Origin: Streptomyces pyxinae
Lineage (GTDB): Bacteria; Actinomycetota; Actinomycetes; Streptomycetales; Streptomycetaceae
Direction of reading: 5' to 3'
Assembly: GCF_024756275.1 (NCBI RefSeq)
Contig: NZ_JANUGQ010000005.1
Span: 124,001 to 188,000, forward strand
DNA length: 64,000 bases
In this document: one piece after another, positions 35,817-43,766 of the stretch
Position numbering within the stretch: the first letter of the stretch is position 1
Layout of the letters: each line of letters opens with the position of its first letter
Program-made: the position numbers and the translations under genes
Notes under the pieces: generated by a model
What the model was told of the DNA's origin: nothing
What the model saw: the letters and a program-made list of their open reading frames with translations, nothing else
The model's database searches: none

Positions 35817-37066
35817 GCCCCCGAGCCGCCCGGATCGCCTTCGCGGTGTGCGGCGCCGCCGTCGCCACCGGCCTGGTGTTCACCGCCCGGGCCGGCCTGC
35901 CCGGCCTCCCCGGCATCGGCACCGTCCCCCTGCCCGGTGGCGCCGACCTCGGGCCGCACCCCTACACCGTGACCGCCGTCTTCCGGGACGTCACCAGCCT
36001 GTTCCCGCAGTCCGCCGTCAAGGTGAACGACGTCCCGGTGGGCCGCGTCGAGCGCATCACCGCAGGCCACGACGACTGGCTCGCCCGCGTCACCCTGCGG
36101 ATCAACGGCGATGTCCGGCTGCCCCGGAACGCCTACGCCACCCTGGAACAGTCCAGCCTGCTCGGGGAGAAGTACGTCGAACTGTCGGACCCCGGCAGCC
36201 TCGCCACCCGCCCCGACCTCGCCGTCTCCGGCCGCGATACGCCCAACGCGGACGCCCCCGACCCGGACGCCCCCGGCCCGGCGGCCCCCGGCCCGGCGCC
36301 GGTGACCGCACCGGTCACGGCGCGGGAACGGGCCGTCGCGGGTGAACGGGCCGCCGGGCGGCTCTCCGACGGCGACACCATCCCGGTGGCGCGCACCAAC
36401 CGCAACGCGGAGGTGGAAGAGGTCTTCGGCGCCCTGTCGATGCTCCTCAACGGCGGCGGCGTCGGGCAGCTCAACACCATCACCCGGGAGCTCGGCCAGG
36501 CCCTGGACGGCAGGCAGGGCACGGCGCGCTCCGCGCTCCGGCAGATCTCCGCCCTCGCCAGGAACCTCGACGCCCACAAGGGCGACATCACCGAAGCCCT
36601 CGACCACCTCAACACCCTCTCCGCCACCCTCGCCGCCCGTGACCAGAAGGTCGGTGCCGTCCTCACCCGGCTCAGCCCCGGGCTCAAGGTGCTCCGGGAC
36701 CAGCGCGGCGGACTCGTCACCATGCTCAGGGCGCTCGACACCCTCTCCTCGACGGCCGTCACCACCATCGACCGGAGCAAGGCCGACACGGTGGCCGGCC
36801 TCAAGGCCCTCGCACCGGCCCTGAAGAGCCTCGCGGACGCCGGACAGGCGCTGCCCGACGCCCTCCAGGTGCTGGTGACCTACCCGTTCACCGACGAGGT
36901 CCTCTCCGGCGTCAGGGGCGACTACCTCAACGTCTACCTCAAGAGCACCGCCGCGCCCGGCACCACGATCCTGCCCGCGCACGGCGCCGCCGCCCCGGGC
37001 CCGGCGGCCGGGATCCTGCCGCTGCCCCCCGTGTCCGCGTCACCGGAGGGAGACGACACCCCGTGA
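35813..37066 (+). CDS. mceE: MCE-family protein E
   Basis: The 417-residue MCE protein starts in the ATGA overlap with mceD. A hydrophobic N-terminus (residues about 6-25) is followed by the MCE domain with VKVNDVPVGRVERITAG and EQSSLLGEKYVELSD. A Pro/Ala-rich insert (about residues 140-180) interrupts the usual order before the helical segment. In mycobacteria the E position is a lipoprotein (LprK-like). Here the N-terminal Cys (AFAVCGAA) does not make an acceptable lipobox, because Phe-Ala-Val precedes it, so a plain anchored helix is more likely. Confidence 0.9.
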   Translation: MSPRAARIAFAVCGAAVATGLVFTARAGLPGLPGIGTVPLPGGADLGPHPYTVTAVFRDVTSLFPQSAVKVNDVPVGRVERITAGHDDWLARVTLRINGDVRLPRNAYATLEQSSLLGEKYVELSDPGSLATRPDLAVSGRDTPNADAPDPDAPGPAAPGPAPVTAPVTARERAVAGERAAGRLSDGDTIPVARTNRNAEVEEVFGALSMLLNGGGVGQLNTITRELGQALDGRQGTARSALRQISALARNLDAHKGDITEALDHLNTLSATLAARDQKVGAVLTRLSPGLKVLRDQRGGLVTMLRALDTLSSTAVTTIDRSKADTVAGLKALAPALKSLADAGQALPDALQVLVTYPFTDEVLSGVRGDYLNVYLKSTAAPGTTILPAHGAAAPGPAAGILPLPPVSASPEGDDTP

Positions 37067-38295
37067 TCACCCGCCTGACCCACCTCAAGAACATCGCCTT
37101 CCTCCTCCTCGGCGCCGTCGTCCTCGCCTACATCGGCCTCCACTACGCCGACCTCGGCCGCTGGGCCGGGGCCTCGGGGACGTACACCGTGCTGGTCGAA
37201 CTCGACCGGACCGGAGGTCTGTTCGACGGATCCAACGTCACCTACCGGGGCGTCGACGTCGGACGCGTCCGCACCGTCCGGCTCACCGACGACGGCGTCG
37301 AGGCGGAACTGGCCATCGACACCGCCACGCCCCGCATCCCCGCCGACCTCACCGCGAAGGTGGCCGACCTGTCCGCCGTCGGCGAGGACTACATCGACCT
37401 CGCCCCGCGCACCGGCCACGGTCCCTATCTGCGCGACGGCTCCCGTGTGCCGCGCACCGACACCACGACCCCCGCCCCCATCACCGACCTGCTCGCCAGT
37501 GTCACCTCGCTGTCGGCGTCCGTGCCCGCCGAAGAGCTGCGTACCACCGTCGACGAACTCGGCAGGGCCTTCTCCCACCAGGGCCAGAACCTCCAGGTAC
37601 TCCTCGACAGCGGCAGCCGCTTCCTCGAAGCCGCCGACACCGCCTTCCCCGCCACCCGCGAGCTGCTCGTGGACTCCCGGACGGTGCTCGCCACCCAGGC
37701 GGACAGCTCCCGGGCACTCGCGGCGTTCGCCGACGGCGCCCAGCAGATCGCCCGGACGCTCAAGACCTCCGACGCCGATCTGCGCCGGCTCGTCGGCGCG
37801 GCGCCGGAGGCCGCCGAGCAGGTCACCGCGCTCCTCAAGGACACCGACCCCGGCCTGAGCGTCCTGCTCGCCAACCTCACCACCACCTCCGAGCTGTTCG
37901 TCACCCGGCAGGACGGCGTCCGCGAACTGATGGTCCGGCTGCCCCGGGTGGCCGCCAAGGGCGCCACCGCGATCACCGGCGCGGGGGTGCGGCTGGGCCT
38001 GGTCACCACCTTCTTCCAGCCACTGCCGTGCACGGCGGGATACGGCGGTACGCCCCACCGCAACGGCCTCGACACCTCCACCGGACGCGTCAACACCTCG
38101 GCCGCCTGCACCGCGTCACCCGGCAGCGGACAGAACGTGCGCGGCTCGGCCAACGCCCCGCGCGGCGGCGTCCCCGCCCCCGCCGGGCCGGGCCCCCTCG
38201 GCTCCGCCGCGCCCCTGCCCCGGCAGGGCGCGGCACACCCCGGGCCGAGCGATCTCGGCGGTCTGCTCGGTCTCGCCGAAGGAGGTGGCCGGTGA
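37063..38295 (+). CDS. mceF: MCE-family protein F
   Basis: The 410-residue MCE protein starts at GTG in a GTGA overlap. It has a membrane helix (IAFLLLGAVVLAYIGLHYA), the MCE domain with VTYRGVDVGRVRTVRL and LSAVGEDYIDLAPR, the helical stem, and a C-terminal low-complexity tail rich in Gly, Pro and Ala after two Cys residues (LPCTAGYGG, SAACTASPG). It ends the six-gene mce set and is coupled to the first Mce-associated gene. Confidence 0.92.
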   Translation: MITRLTHLKNIAFLLLGAVVLAYIGLHYADLGRWAGASGTYTVLVELDRTGGLFDGSNVTYRGVDVGRVRTVRLTDDGVEAELAIDTATPRIPADLTAKVADLSAVGEDYIDLAPRTGHGPYLRDGSRVPRTDTTTPAPITDLLASVTSLSASVPAEELRTTVDELGRAFSHQGQNLQVLLDSGSRFLEAADTAFPATRELLVDSRTVLATQADSSRALAAFADGAQQIARTLKTSDADLRRLVGAAPEAAEQVTALLKDTDPGLSVLLANLTTTSELFVTRQDGVRELMVRLPRVAAKGATAITGAGVRLGLVTTFFQPLPCTAGYGGTPHRNGLDTSTGRVNTSAACTASPGSGQNVRGSANAPRGGVPAPAGPGPLGSAAPLPRQGAAHPGPSDLGGLLGLAEGGGR

Positions 38296-38807
38296 CCCGC
38301 CGCTCCCTGCTGTGGACCGTGGTCCTCACGCTGGCGCTCGCGCTGTGCGGCCTCTCCGCGTGGCGCCTCCACCTGGCCCTGACCGACGAGGACACGGCGT
38401 TCGCCCGGGCCCGGGACAGCGCCCTGGCCGACGGGCGCGACCACATCGCCCGCCTCAACTCCGTCGACAGCACCCGGATCGACGCCGACATCGACGCCTG
38501 GCTGGACGCCACCACCGGCCCGCTCAGGAACGACTACGACCGGCTGCGCGCCCAGCACACGGCCGAGCTGACGAAGGCCGGCACCACGATGTCCGCCCAG
38601 GTCACCGACGCGGCCCTCACCTCACTGGACGACCGGGCGGGCACCGCCCGCCTGATCGCCACCGTCCGGGTCGAGGCGACCTCGCGCGGCGGCGGGCGCA
38701 GCACCGACCGCAAACGCTTCGAGGCGGTCCTGGCCCGGACCGGCGACGGCTGGAAGCTCACCTCGCTCTCCGCCGTCGCGGCAGGCGGACAGGAGGACCC
38801 GCGGTGA
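38292..38807 (+). CDS. Mce-associated membrane protein, type A (first copy)
   Basis: This 171-residue protein has one N-terminal membrane helix (LLWTVVLTLALALCGLSAW) and a small extracytoplasmic domain of the NTF2-like kind seen in mycobacterial Mas proteins: DSALADGRDHIARLNSVDST, then TTGPLRNDYDRLR and LDDRAGTARLIATVRV. The gene at 39384 is a clear paralogue. In mycobacteria Mas proteins are needed to stabilise Mce transporters. It starts at GTG overlapping mceF. Confidence 0.85.
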   Translation: MTRRSLLWTVVLTLALALCGLSAWRLHLALTDEDTAFARARDSALADGRDHIARLNSVDSTRIDADIDAWLDATTGPLRNDYDRLRAQHTAELTKAGTTMSAQVTDAALTSLDDRAGTARLIATVRVEATSRGGGRSTDRKRFEAVLARTGDGWKLTSLSAVAAGGQEDPR

Positions 38808-39370
38808 CCACACCGGGAACGGCGGTCGTGGCGGCCGGGAGCGCGACCGGCGAGCGGCCGGCGCCCGCCGGCGGGCACGGCGCCCGGCGGTGGTGGGCGC
38901 CGGTGTCGGCGGCGCTCCTGCTCGCCGCCTCCGCCGCGCTGCTGCTCTCCGCGCACCTGTACGGGGCCGGGGCCCGCGCCGACACGGCGCTCACCGACGC
39001 CACGACCACCGGACAGGTGCGGGACACCGTGGAGTCGACGCTCACCACGGTGTTCAGCTACAGCCCGGCCACCCTCGACGCCACCCGCGACGCGGCACGC
39101 GACCTGCTGGGCGGTGAGGCCGCACGGCAGTACGCCGCGCTGTTCGCCCAGGTCGACCGGCGCGCGGCCGGCCAGCGGGTGACGCTCACCACCCGGGTCG
39201 TCCGCAGCGGTGTGCGGCGCATCACGCACGGCACGGCCGACGTGCTGGTCCTCCTCGACCAGCACAGCTCCCGCCCCGGCACCAAGGCCACCGTGGTGGC
39301 CGCCCAGTTGTCGGTGACCGCCCGGCTGGACGGCGGCCACTGGCGGATCACCCGGATCACGACACGATAG
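38804..39370 (+). CDS. Mce-associated membrane protein, type B (first copy)
   Basis: This 188-residue protein has a membrane helix (APVSAALLLAASAALLLSA) and an extracytoplasmic domain with DTALTDATTTGQVRDTV, then VFSYSPATLDATRDAARDLL and ARQYAALFAQV. The protein at 39997 matches these blocks closely, so the two are duplicates. GTG start overlaps the previous gene. Confidence 0.85.
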   Translation: MTTPGTAVVAAGSATGERPAPAGGHGARRWWAPVSAALLLAASAALLLSAHLYGAGARADTALTDATTTGQVRDTVESTLTTVFSYSPATLDATRDAARDLLGGEAARQYAALFAQVDRRAAGQRVTLTTRVVRSGVRRITHGTADVLVLLDQHSSRPGTKATVVAAQLSVTARLDGGHWRITRITTR

Positions 39371-39383
39371 GCGGTGCGTTCCC

Positions 39384-39986
39384 ATGAAAGGCCGTAACCG
39401 GCTGCCGGGAAGAAGGCGGCGGCCCGCCCGCGCCACGGAGCCGCGCGGTGGGCGCACCCGGCTCGCGCTGCCCGCGGCACTCCTCGTGGCCGCCGGGTTC
39501 GCCGCCTGGGCGTGCGCCGGCTGGTACGCGTCCGCGCACGACGAGCACGTCGCCTACAGCCGGCATCGGGACGCCGCCCTCGACGCGGCCGAACAGGGCG
39601 TGCGGAACCTTAACACCCTGGACCACACGGAACTCGACCACGGCCTGGCCCTCTGGGAGGAGTCGGCCACCGGCGATCTGCTCGGGGACCTCAGACGCAG
39701 CAGGGCCCAGTTCAGCCGACAGGTCCGGTCGGCCCGGACCACGACCAGCGCCCGGGTGCTGTCCGGCGCGCTCACCGAACTCGACGACCGGGCGGGCCGG
39801 GCGAGGGCGATGGTCGCCGTCCGCGTCACCGTCCGCACCCCCGACCGGAAGACCGCCGTCAAGGACAGCCGCATGCTCGCCGAGCTGACCCGGACGGGCG
39901 GCGGCTGGAAGCTGAACGCCCTGGGCCAGGCGCCCGTCGGAGACACGGGCACCGCGGGCCCGGACGCGGCCCCGGACGCGGAGTGA
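39384..39986 (+). CDS. Mce-associated membrane protein, type A (second copy)
   Basis: The 200-residue protein resembles the one at 38292: a basic N-terminus, a membrane helix (ALPAALLVAAGFAAWACAGW) and the block DAALDAAEQGVRNLNTLDHT followed by ATGDLLGDLRRSRAQF and LDDRAGRARAMVAVRV. It begins 13 bases after the type B gene. Confidence 0.85.
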   Translation: MKGRNRLPGRRRRPARATEPRGGRTRLALPAALLVAAGFAAWACAGWYASAHDEHVAYSRHRDAALDAAEQGVRNLNTLDHTELDHGLALWEESATGDLLGDLRRSRAQFSRQVRSARTTTSARVLSGALTELDDRAGRARAMVAVRVTVRTPDRKTAVKDSRMLAELTRTGGGWKLNALGQAPVGDTGTAGPDAAPDAE

Positions 39987-39996
39987 GGAGACGCCG

Positions 39997-40734
39997 ATGC
40001 CGACCGCCCGCCATCTGGTCAACCGCAGGCGCCGTATCGACCGGCTCGACGGCCGCCCCGTGAGCCGGAGCCCGGACGCGACCGCGCACCGGCCCTCCGC
40101 CAGGGCCGCCACCCCGACCCGGTCCCGGGCCGACCGGACCGCTGCCTCCCCGACCGCCAAGTCCTCCGGACGCGGCGGGTGGTGGGCGCCCGGACTGACA
40201 GCCGTGGTGGTACTGCTCGCCGGTCTGGGCGGCTACGCGTGTCTACGGACCCGCGCCCTGGACGACCAGCCCGTCCGCCACAACACGGCGCTCACCGACA
40301 CCGCCGCCACCAGCCGGGTCAAGGGCCTCGTCGACACGGCGGTGCGGGACCTCTTCTCGTACCGCTACACCGACCCGGACCGTACCCGGGCCGCCGCCAG
40401 GGACCGGCTCACCGGGGCGGCCGTGCGGCAGTACGCCGCGCTGATGGAGCAGGTCCACGCCCAGGGGCCCGCGCAGCGGCTGGTGCTCACCACCACGGTC
40501 ACCGACAGCGGGGTCGAAGTCCTCGACGGTGGCCGGGCGCGGCTCCTCGTCTTCGCCGACCAGGTGAGCACCCGCACCGGCAAGGACGGGGGCGACACCG
40601 TCGCGGCGGCCATGTTCGCGGTGGACGCCGTACGGCAGGGGAGTACCTGGCGGATCGCCGGCATCGACACCTTCCGGCGCGCCCAGGACACCGGGCCGCC
40701 TCAGGAGCAGCCGCAGACCCCCCAGTCGCCGTAG
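39997..40734 (+). CDS. Mce-associated membrane protein, type B (second copy)
   Basis: The 245-residue protein has a long basic cytoplasmic N-terminus (about 60 residues), a membrane helix (APGLTAVVVLLAGLGGYACL) and a domain matching the 38804 protein: NTALTDTAATSRVKGLVDTA, LFSYRYTDPDRTRAAARDRL and VRQYAALMEQV. The A-B-A'-B' order shows a two-gene module was duplicated. The ribosome site GAGGAG precedes the ATG. Confidence 0.85.
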   Translation: MPTARHLVNRRRRIDRLDGRPVSRSPDATAHRPSARAATPTRSRADRTAASPTAKSSGRGGWWAPGLTAVVVLLAGLGGYACLRTRALDDQPVRHNTALTDTAATSRVKGLVDTAVRDLFSYRYTDPDRTRAAARDRLTGAAVRQYAALMEQVHAQGPAQRLVLTTTVTDSGVEVLDGGRARLLVFADQVSTRTGKDGGDTVAAAMFAVDAVRQGSTWRIAGIDTFRRAQDTGPPQEQPQTPQSP

Positions 40735-40805
40735 GACACGCCGCGGGCCCGGCCTCGGGCCGAATCGCAGGACAAGCAGTCCGGCCAGGACAAGGAGTGA
40801 CCGCC

Positions 40806-41408
40806 ATGACATCCGGATCCCGTCCCCGCACCACCCCCCGCACCGCCCCCCGCGCCGGAACCGCCCTGGGCGGCCTGGCCCTTCTGGCGGGACTCCTCGC
40901 CACCGCCGGCTGCGGCTCCCCGCCCGCTCCCGGGCACCGGTCCGAGCCCCAGGTGAAGTGGGCCTCCGGCGTCTGCCGTCACCTGGACACCAGTGGCTCC
41001 CGGCTGACCGTGCCGAAGCTGGACGAGAAACGGCCCGCCGCGGCACGGCAGCAGCTGGTGACGTTCCTGACCACCGTCGACCAGCGGCTCGGCGCCGTGC
41101 GGGCCGCCATGAAACGGGACGGTGCCCCGCCCGTCAGCGGTGGGCAGGCCGCCTTCGACCAGGCCATGCGGAATCTCGACGGTGTCCGGGCCCGGCTCGG
41201 CACCGCCACCGCCGGTCTGGCGAAGGCCGAGGTCACCGACCCGGCCTCGCTGCGGAGCGCGCTGCGGACGGCGGGGGCGCCGTTGCGCACCCTCGGCACC
41301 TACCAGGGGCCCGCGCACGACCTGAAGAGCCAGGTACCCGAGCTGAAGAAGGCGTTCGCCGGCAACCCCGACTGCGTCGGGGCCGACGGGACCGTCCAGG
41401 GCGACTGA
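40806..41408 (+). CDS. secreted lipoprotein in the Mce operon
   Basis: The 200-residue protein has a signal peptide ending in the lipobox ATAGC (Cys36), so it is lipid-anchored outside the membrane. The mature part is helical, with two more Cys residues (ASGVCRHLD and NPDCVGAD) likely to form a disulfide. Long Leu/Ala/Arg helices follow (VTFLTTVDQRLGAVRAAMKR). I do not recognise a named family. AAGGAG lies nine bases before the ATG. Position in the operon suggests it helps the Mce transporter handle substrate. Confidence 0.8.
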   Translation: MTSGSRPRTTPRTAPRAGTALGGLALLAGLLATAGCGSPPAPGHRSEPQVKWASGVCRHLDTSGSRLTVPKLDEKRPAAARQQLVTFLTTVDQRLGAVRAAMKRDGAPPVSGGQAAFDQAMRNLDGVRARLGTATAGLAKAEVTDPASLRSALRTAGAPLRTLGTYQGPAHDLKSQVPELKKAFAGNPDCVGADGTVQGD

Positions 41409-41424
41409 GAAGGAGGCCAGGGCC

Positions 41425-42465
41425 ATGCGCGAGACTCCCGTCAGAACCGGTACCAGTACCAGTACCAGTACCGGGACTGGCCCCGTAGCGGGCCGTCCCG
41501 GCACCGACGCCCCCGAAACGCCGGTCGGGACCGAGCCGTTGAGCGGCGGCGGCCCCCCGGACGCGGCCCGGCCGGTGGAGGGGGCCGGCCCCCCGGACGG
41601 GTCCGGGGAACCGGCCCCGCCCGATGCGCCGACCCCGCCCGATCGGTCGACCCCGCCCGTACCACCGGCCCGGCCCGTACAACCGGCCCGGCCCACACCA
41701 CGGACCCCGCCCGAACAACCGGACCACGGTCGGCCGTTGGGTGGTGGTGGGCCGTCCGACGCCGCCGGGTCCCCGCCGGAGGGGGCGGGAGAGCCACCAG
41801 GGGGTGTCCCGGCGTCCGGCGCGCTCCGCGACCGCCTGTCCGACCGCACCCCCGCCCAGCGCGTCATCGCCGGTACGGCGACGGTGCTGGTCGCCCTCGC
41901 GCTCGTGCTGCACACCGTGGCGACCTTCCTCACCGTCGCCCCCGCCAACGCGGTGACCGCCGGCCAGGGCGACCGCGTCCGCGCCTACATGGGACCCGAG
42001 TTCAAGCAGAGCTGGCAGCTGTTCTCGCCCGACATCACCCGCACCATGGACCGGGTGTACGCGCGCCGCCAACTGCGCGCCCCGGACGGCTCGGTCACCA
42101 CCACCGACTGGACCGACCTGACCGGCGCCGACCTGGACGAGCTGCGAGGCAACCTGATGCCGAGCCGCATCCGCCAGCAGCTCAACAACGCCTGGAGCAC
42201 CCTCGCCGGCAGCCATGACGCCGCCCAGCGCCCGCTGGGGCAGCGCGGTCTCGACAGCGAGCAGTACCTCAAGCGGCTGGCCCTCACCCGGACCCCCGCA
42301 CCGCCGGCGGGCTCCCGCGTCGTGCGCCTCCAGTTCCGGGACATCGTCACCACCGTGCCCGCGCCGCCGTGGCAGCAGAGCCAGGCCGTGCCGGAGCCGA
42401 CGGTGCGGACCACGCCCTGGTGGCCGGTGGGCCCGGCCGATCTCGCGGAAGGGCACCGGGCATGA
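41425..42465 (+). CDS. DUF5819-family membrane protein
   Basis: The 346-residue protein opens with about 125 residues of low-complexity Pro/Gly/Ser/Thr, including Thr-Ser alternation from a TACCAG hexamer repeat (41447-41478). A membrane helix follows (VIAGTATVLVALALVLHTVA) and then the conserved block GPEFKQSWQLFSPDITRTMD, which I recall from the DUF5819 family. The C-terminal half has many Trp and Arg residues. DUF5819 genes are usually paired with HTTM genes, as here, and the two overlap by four bases. The function is unknown. Confidence 0.82.
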   Translation: MRETPVRTGTSTSTSTGTGPVAGRPGTDAPETPVGTEPLSGGGPPDAARPVEGAGPPDGSGEPAPPDAPTPPDRSTPPVPPARPVQPARPTPRTPPEQPDHGRPLGGGGPSDAAGSPPEGAGEPPGGVPASGALRDRLSDRTPAQRVIAGTATVLVALALVLHTVATFLTVAPANAVTAGQGDRVRAYMGPEFKQSWQLFSPDITRTMDRVYARRQLRAPDGSVTTTDWTDLTGADLDELRGNLMPSRIRQQLNNAWSTLAGSHDAAQRPLGQRGLDSEQYLKRLALTRTPAPPAGSRVVRLQFRDIVTTVPAPPWQQSQAVPEPTVRTTPWWPVGPADLAEGHRA

Positions 42466-43655
42466 GCGGTTCACCCGGCCTCGCGGACGCACCGGTCCGC
42501 CGGGCCCTCGACTGGGCCTGCGATCCGTACCGCTGGAGGTACCAGGCAGCGGCCGTGCGGATCGGCATGGCGCTGACCTGGCTGATCCTGTTGCTGCACG
42601 AATTCCCCCGGCGCGGGCGGCTCTGGGGCCCGGACGCCGCCTGGAGCTGGCAGCTCGCCCAGCGCCAGCTGGAGGAGTCCCACGCCTTCAGCGTGCTGCT
42701 CTGGTGGCCCGGTGAGCTGTGGTTCGAGGCGTTCTACGCACTGTCCGTCGCCGTCGCCGCGGCGCTGCTGGTGGGCTGGCGCACCCGCACCATGTCATTC
42801 CTCTTCCTGATCTGTGTCCTCTCGCTCGACCACCGCAACGAATGGGTCCTCAACGCCGGTGACACCGTCTTCCGGCTCACCGCGGTCTACCTGGTGTTCA
42901 TGCGGCCCGGCCGGGTGTGGTCCCTCGACGCCCGGCGCGCGGGGCGGCCGGTCCGCCGCGACCGGACCGGCCCGGTGCTCTGGGCCCTGTGCGGCCTCGT
43001 GCTGGCGTACCTCACCCTCGGCGCGATCCTGACGGGCGGCTGGTCGCTCGTCCTGTGGCTGTACTGGCTGGCGCACGCGGTGCGCGCGATCGGGGACCGG
43101 CACGAGGGGACGCGCGGCACACTGGACCTGATCGGGGACATCGTCCACAACGCCGCCGTCGTCATGCTGATGATCCAGGTGTGTCTGGTCTACGCGACGG
43201 CGGGCTGGTACAAGATCCAGGGCCGTCAGTGGCAGGACGGCTCCGGGGTGTACTGGGGGCTCGGGCTGGACTGGCTGACGCCCTTCCCGTCCCTCACCCA
43301 GCTGATCACCTCGCACGCCCTGCTCGTCCTGGCGCTCTCCTACGGCACGGTCGTCCTGCAAGTGGCCTTTCCCTTCGGGGTGTTCAACCGGCGCCTGAAG
43401 AATGTCATGCTGGCCCTGATGTTCGCCGAGCACATCGGCATCGGGGTGCTGATGGGGCTGTTCTACTTCTCGCTGTCGATGATCGTGGCGGACCTGGTCT
43501 TCCTGCCCACCGGCTTTCTGCTGGGCGCCGCGGAGTACGGCCGGCGGGCGGTGCGCCGGGCCCGGCCGGCGGTGCCGCGCCGGCCGGCGGGTGAAGCGGC
43601 CGGTGAGTCCGGGCCGCCGTGGCGCGACCCCGGGGGCGTACCGGCCAAGACCTGA
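42462..43655 (+). CDS. HTTM (vitamin K-dependent gamma-carboxylase-like) membrane protein
   Basis: The 397-residue protein has roughly eight to ten membrane helices. It contains the HTTM features: AVRIGMALTWLILLLHEFPR at the first helix, then CVLSLDHRNEWVLNAGDTVF and YATAGWYKIQGRQWQDGSG, and a final region with FYFSLSMIVADLVFLPTG. HTTM domains form the membrane part of vitamin K-dependent gamma-carboxylases, but bacterial stand-alone forms are mostly uncharacterised. It ends the long operon, 51 bases before a strong terminator. Coupled by ATGA to the DUF5819 gene. Confidence 0.88.
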   Translation: MSGSPGLADAPVRRALDWACDPYRWRYQAAAVRIGMALTWLILLLHEFPRRGRLWGPDAAWSWQLAQRQLEESHAFSVLLWWPGELWFEAFYALSVAVAAALLVGWRTRTMSFLFLICVLSLDHRNEWVLNAGDTVFRLTAVYLVFMRPGRVWSLDARRAGRPVRRDRTGPVLWALCGLVLAYLTLGAILTGGWSLVLWLYWLAHAVRAIGDRHEGTRGTLDLIGDIVHNAAVVMLMIQVCLVYATAGWYKIQGRQWQDGSGVYWGLGLDWLTPFPSLTQLITSHALLVLALSYGTVVLQVAFPFGVFNRRLKNVMLALMFAEHIGIGVLMGLFYFSLSMIVADLVFLPTGFLLGAAEYGRRAVRRARPAVPRRPAGEAAGESGPPWRDPGGVPAKT

Positions 43656-43705
43656 ACCGGCCCGGGACAGCCGCGGGAGAGTCGTGGGACAGCTGCGGGA
43701 AAGGC

Positions 43706-43740
43706 GTGGGGCGGGCCCTGTCGGACAGGGCCCGCCCCAC
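43706..43740. terminator. strong bidirectional hairpin terminator
   Basis: GTGGGGCGGGCCCTGTC (43706-43722) pairs perfectly with 43724-43740, a 17-bp stem with an almost absent loop. It ends the 17-gene operon and also faces the convergent DUF6801 gene. Confidence 0.9.
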
Positions 43741-43766
43741 GGCGCGTACACCGGACCGCTTGCCGC

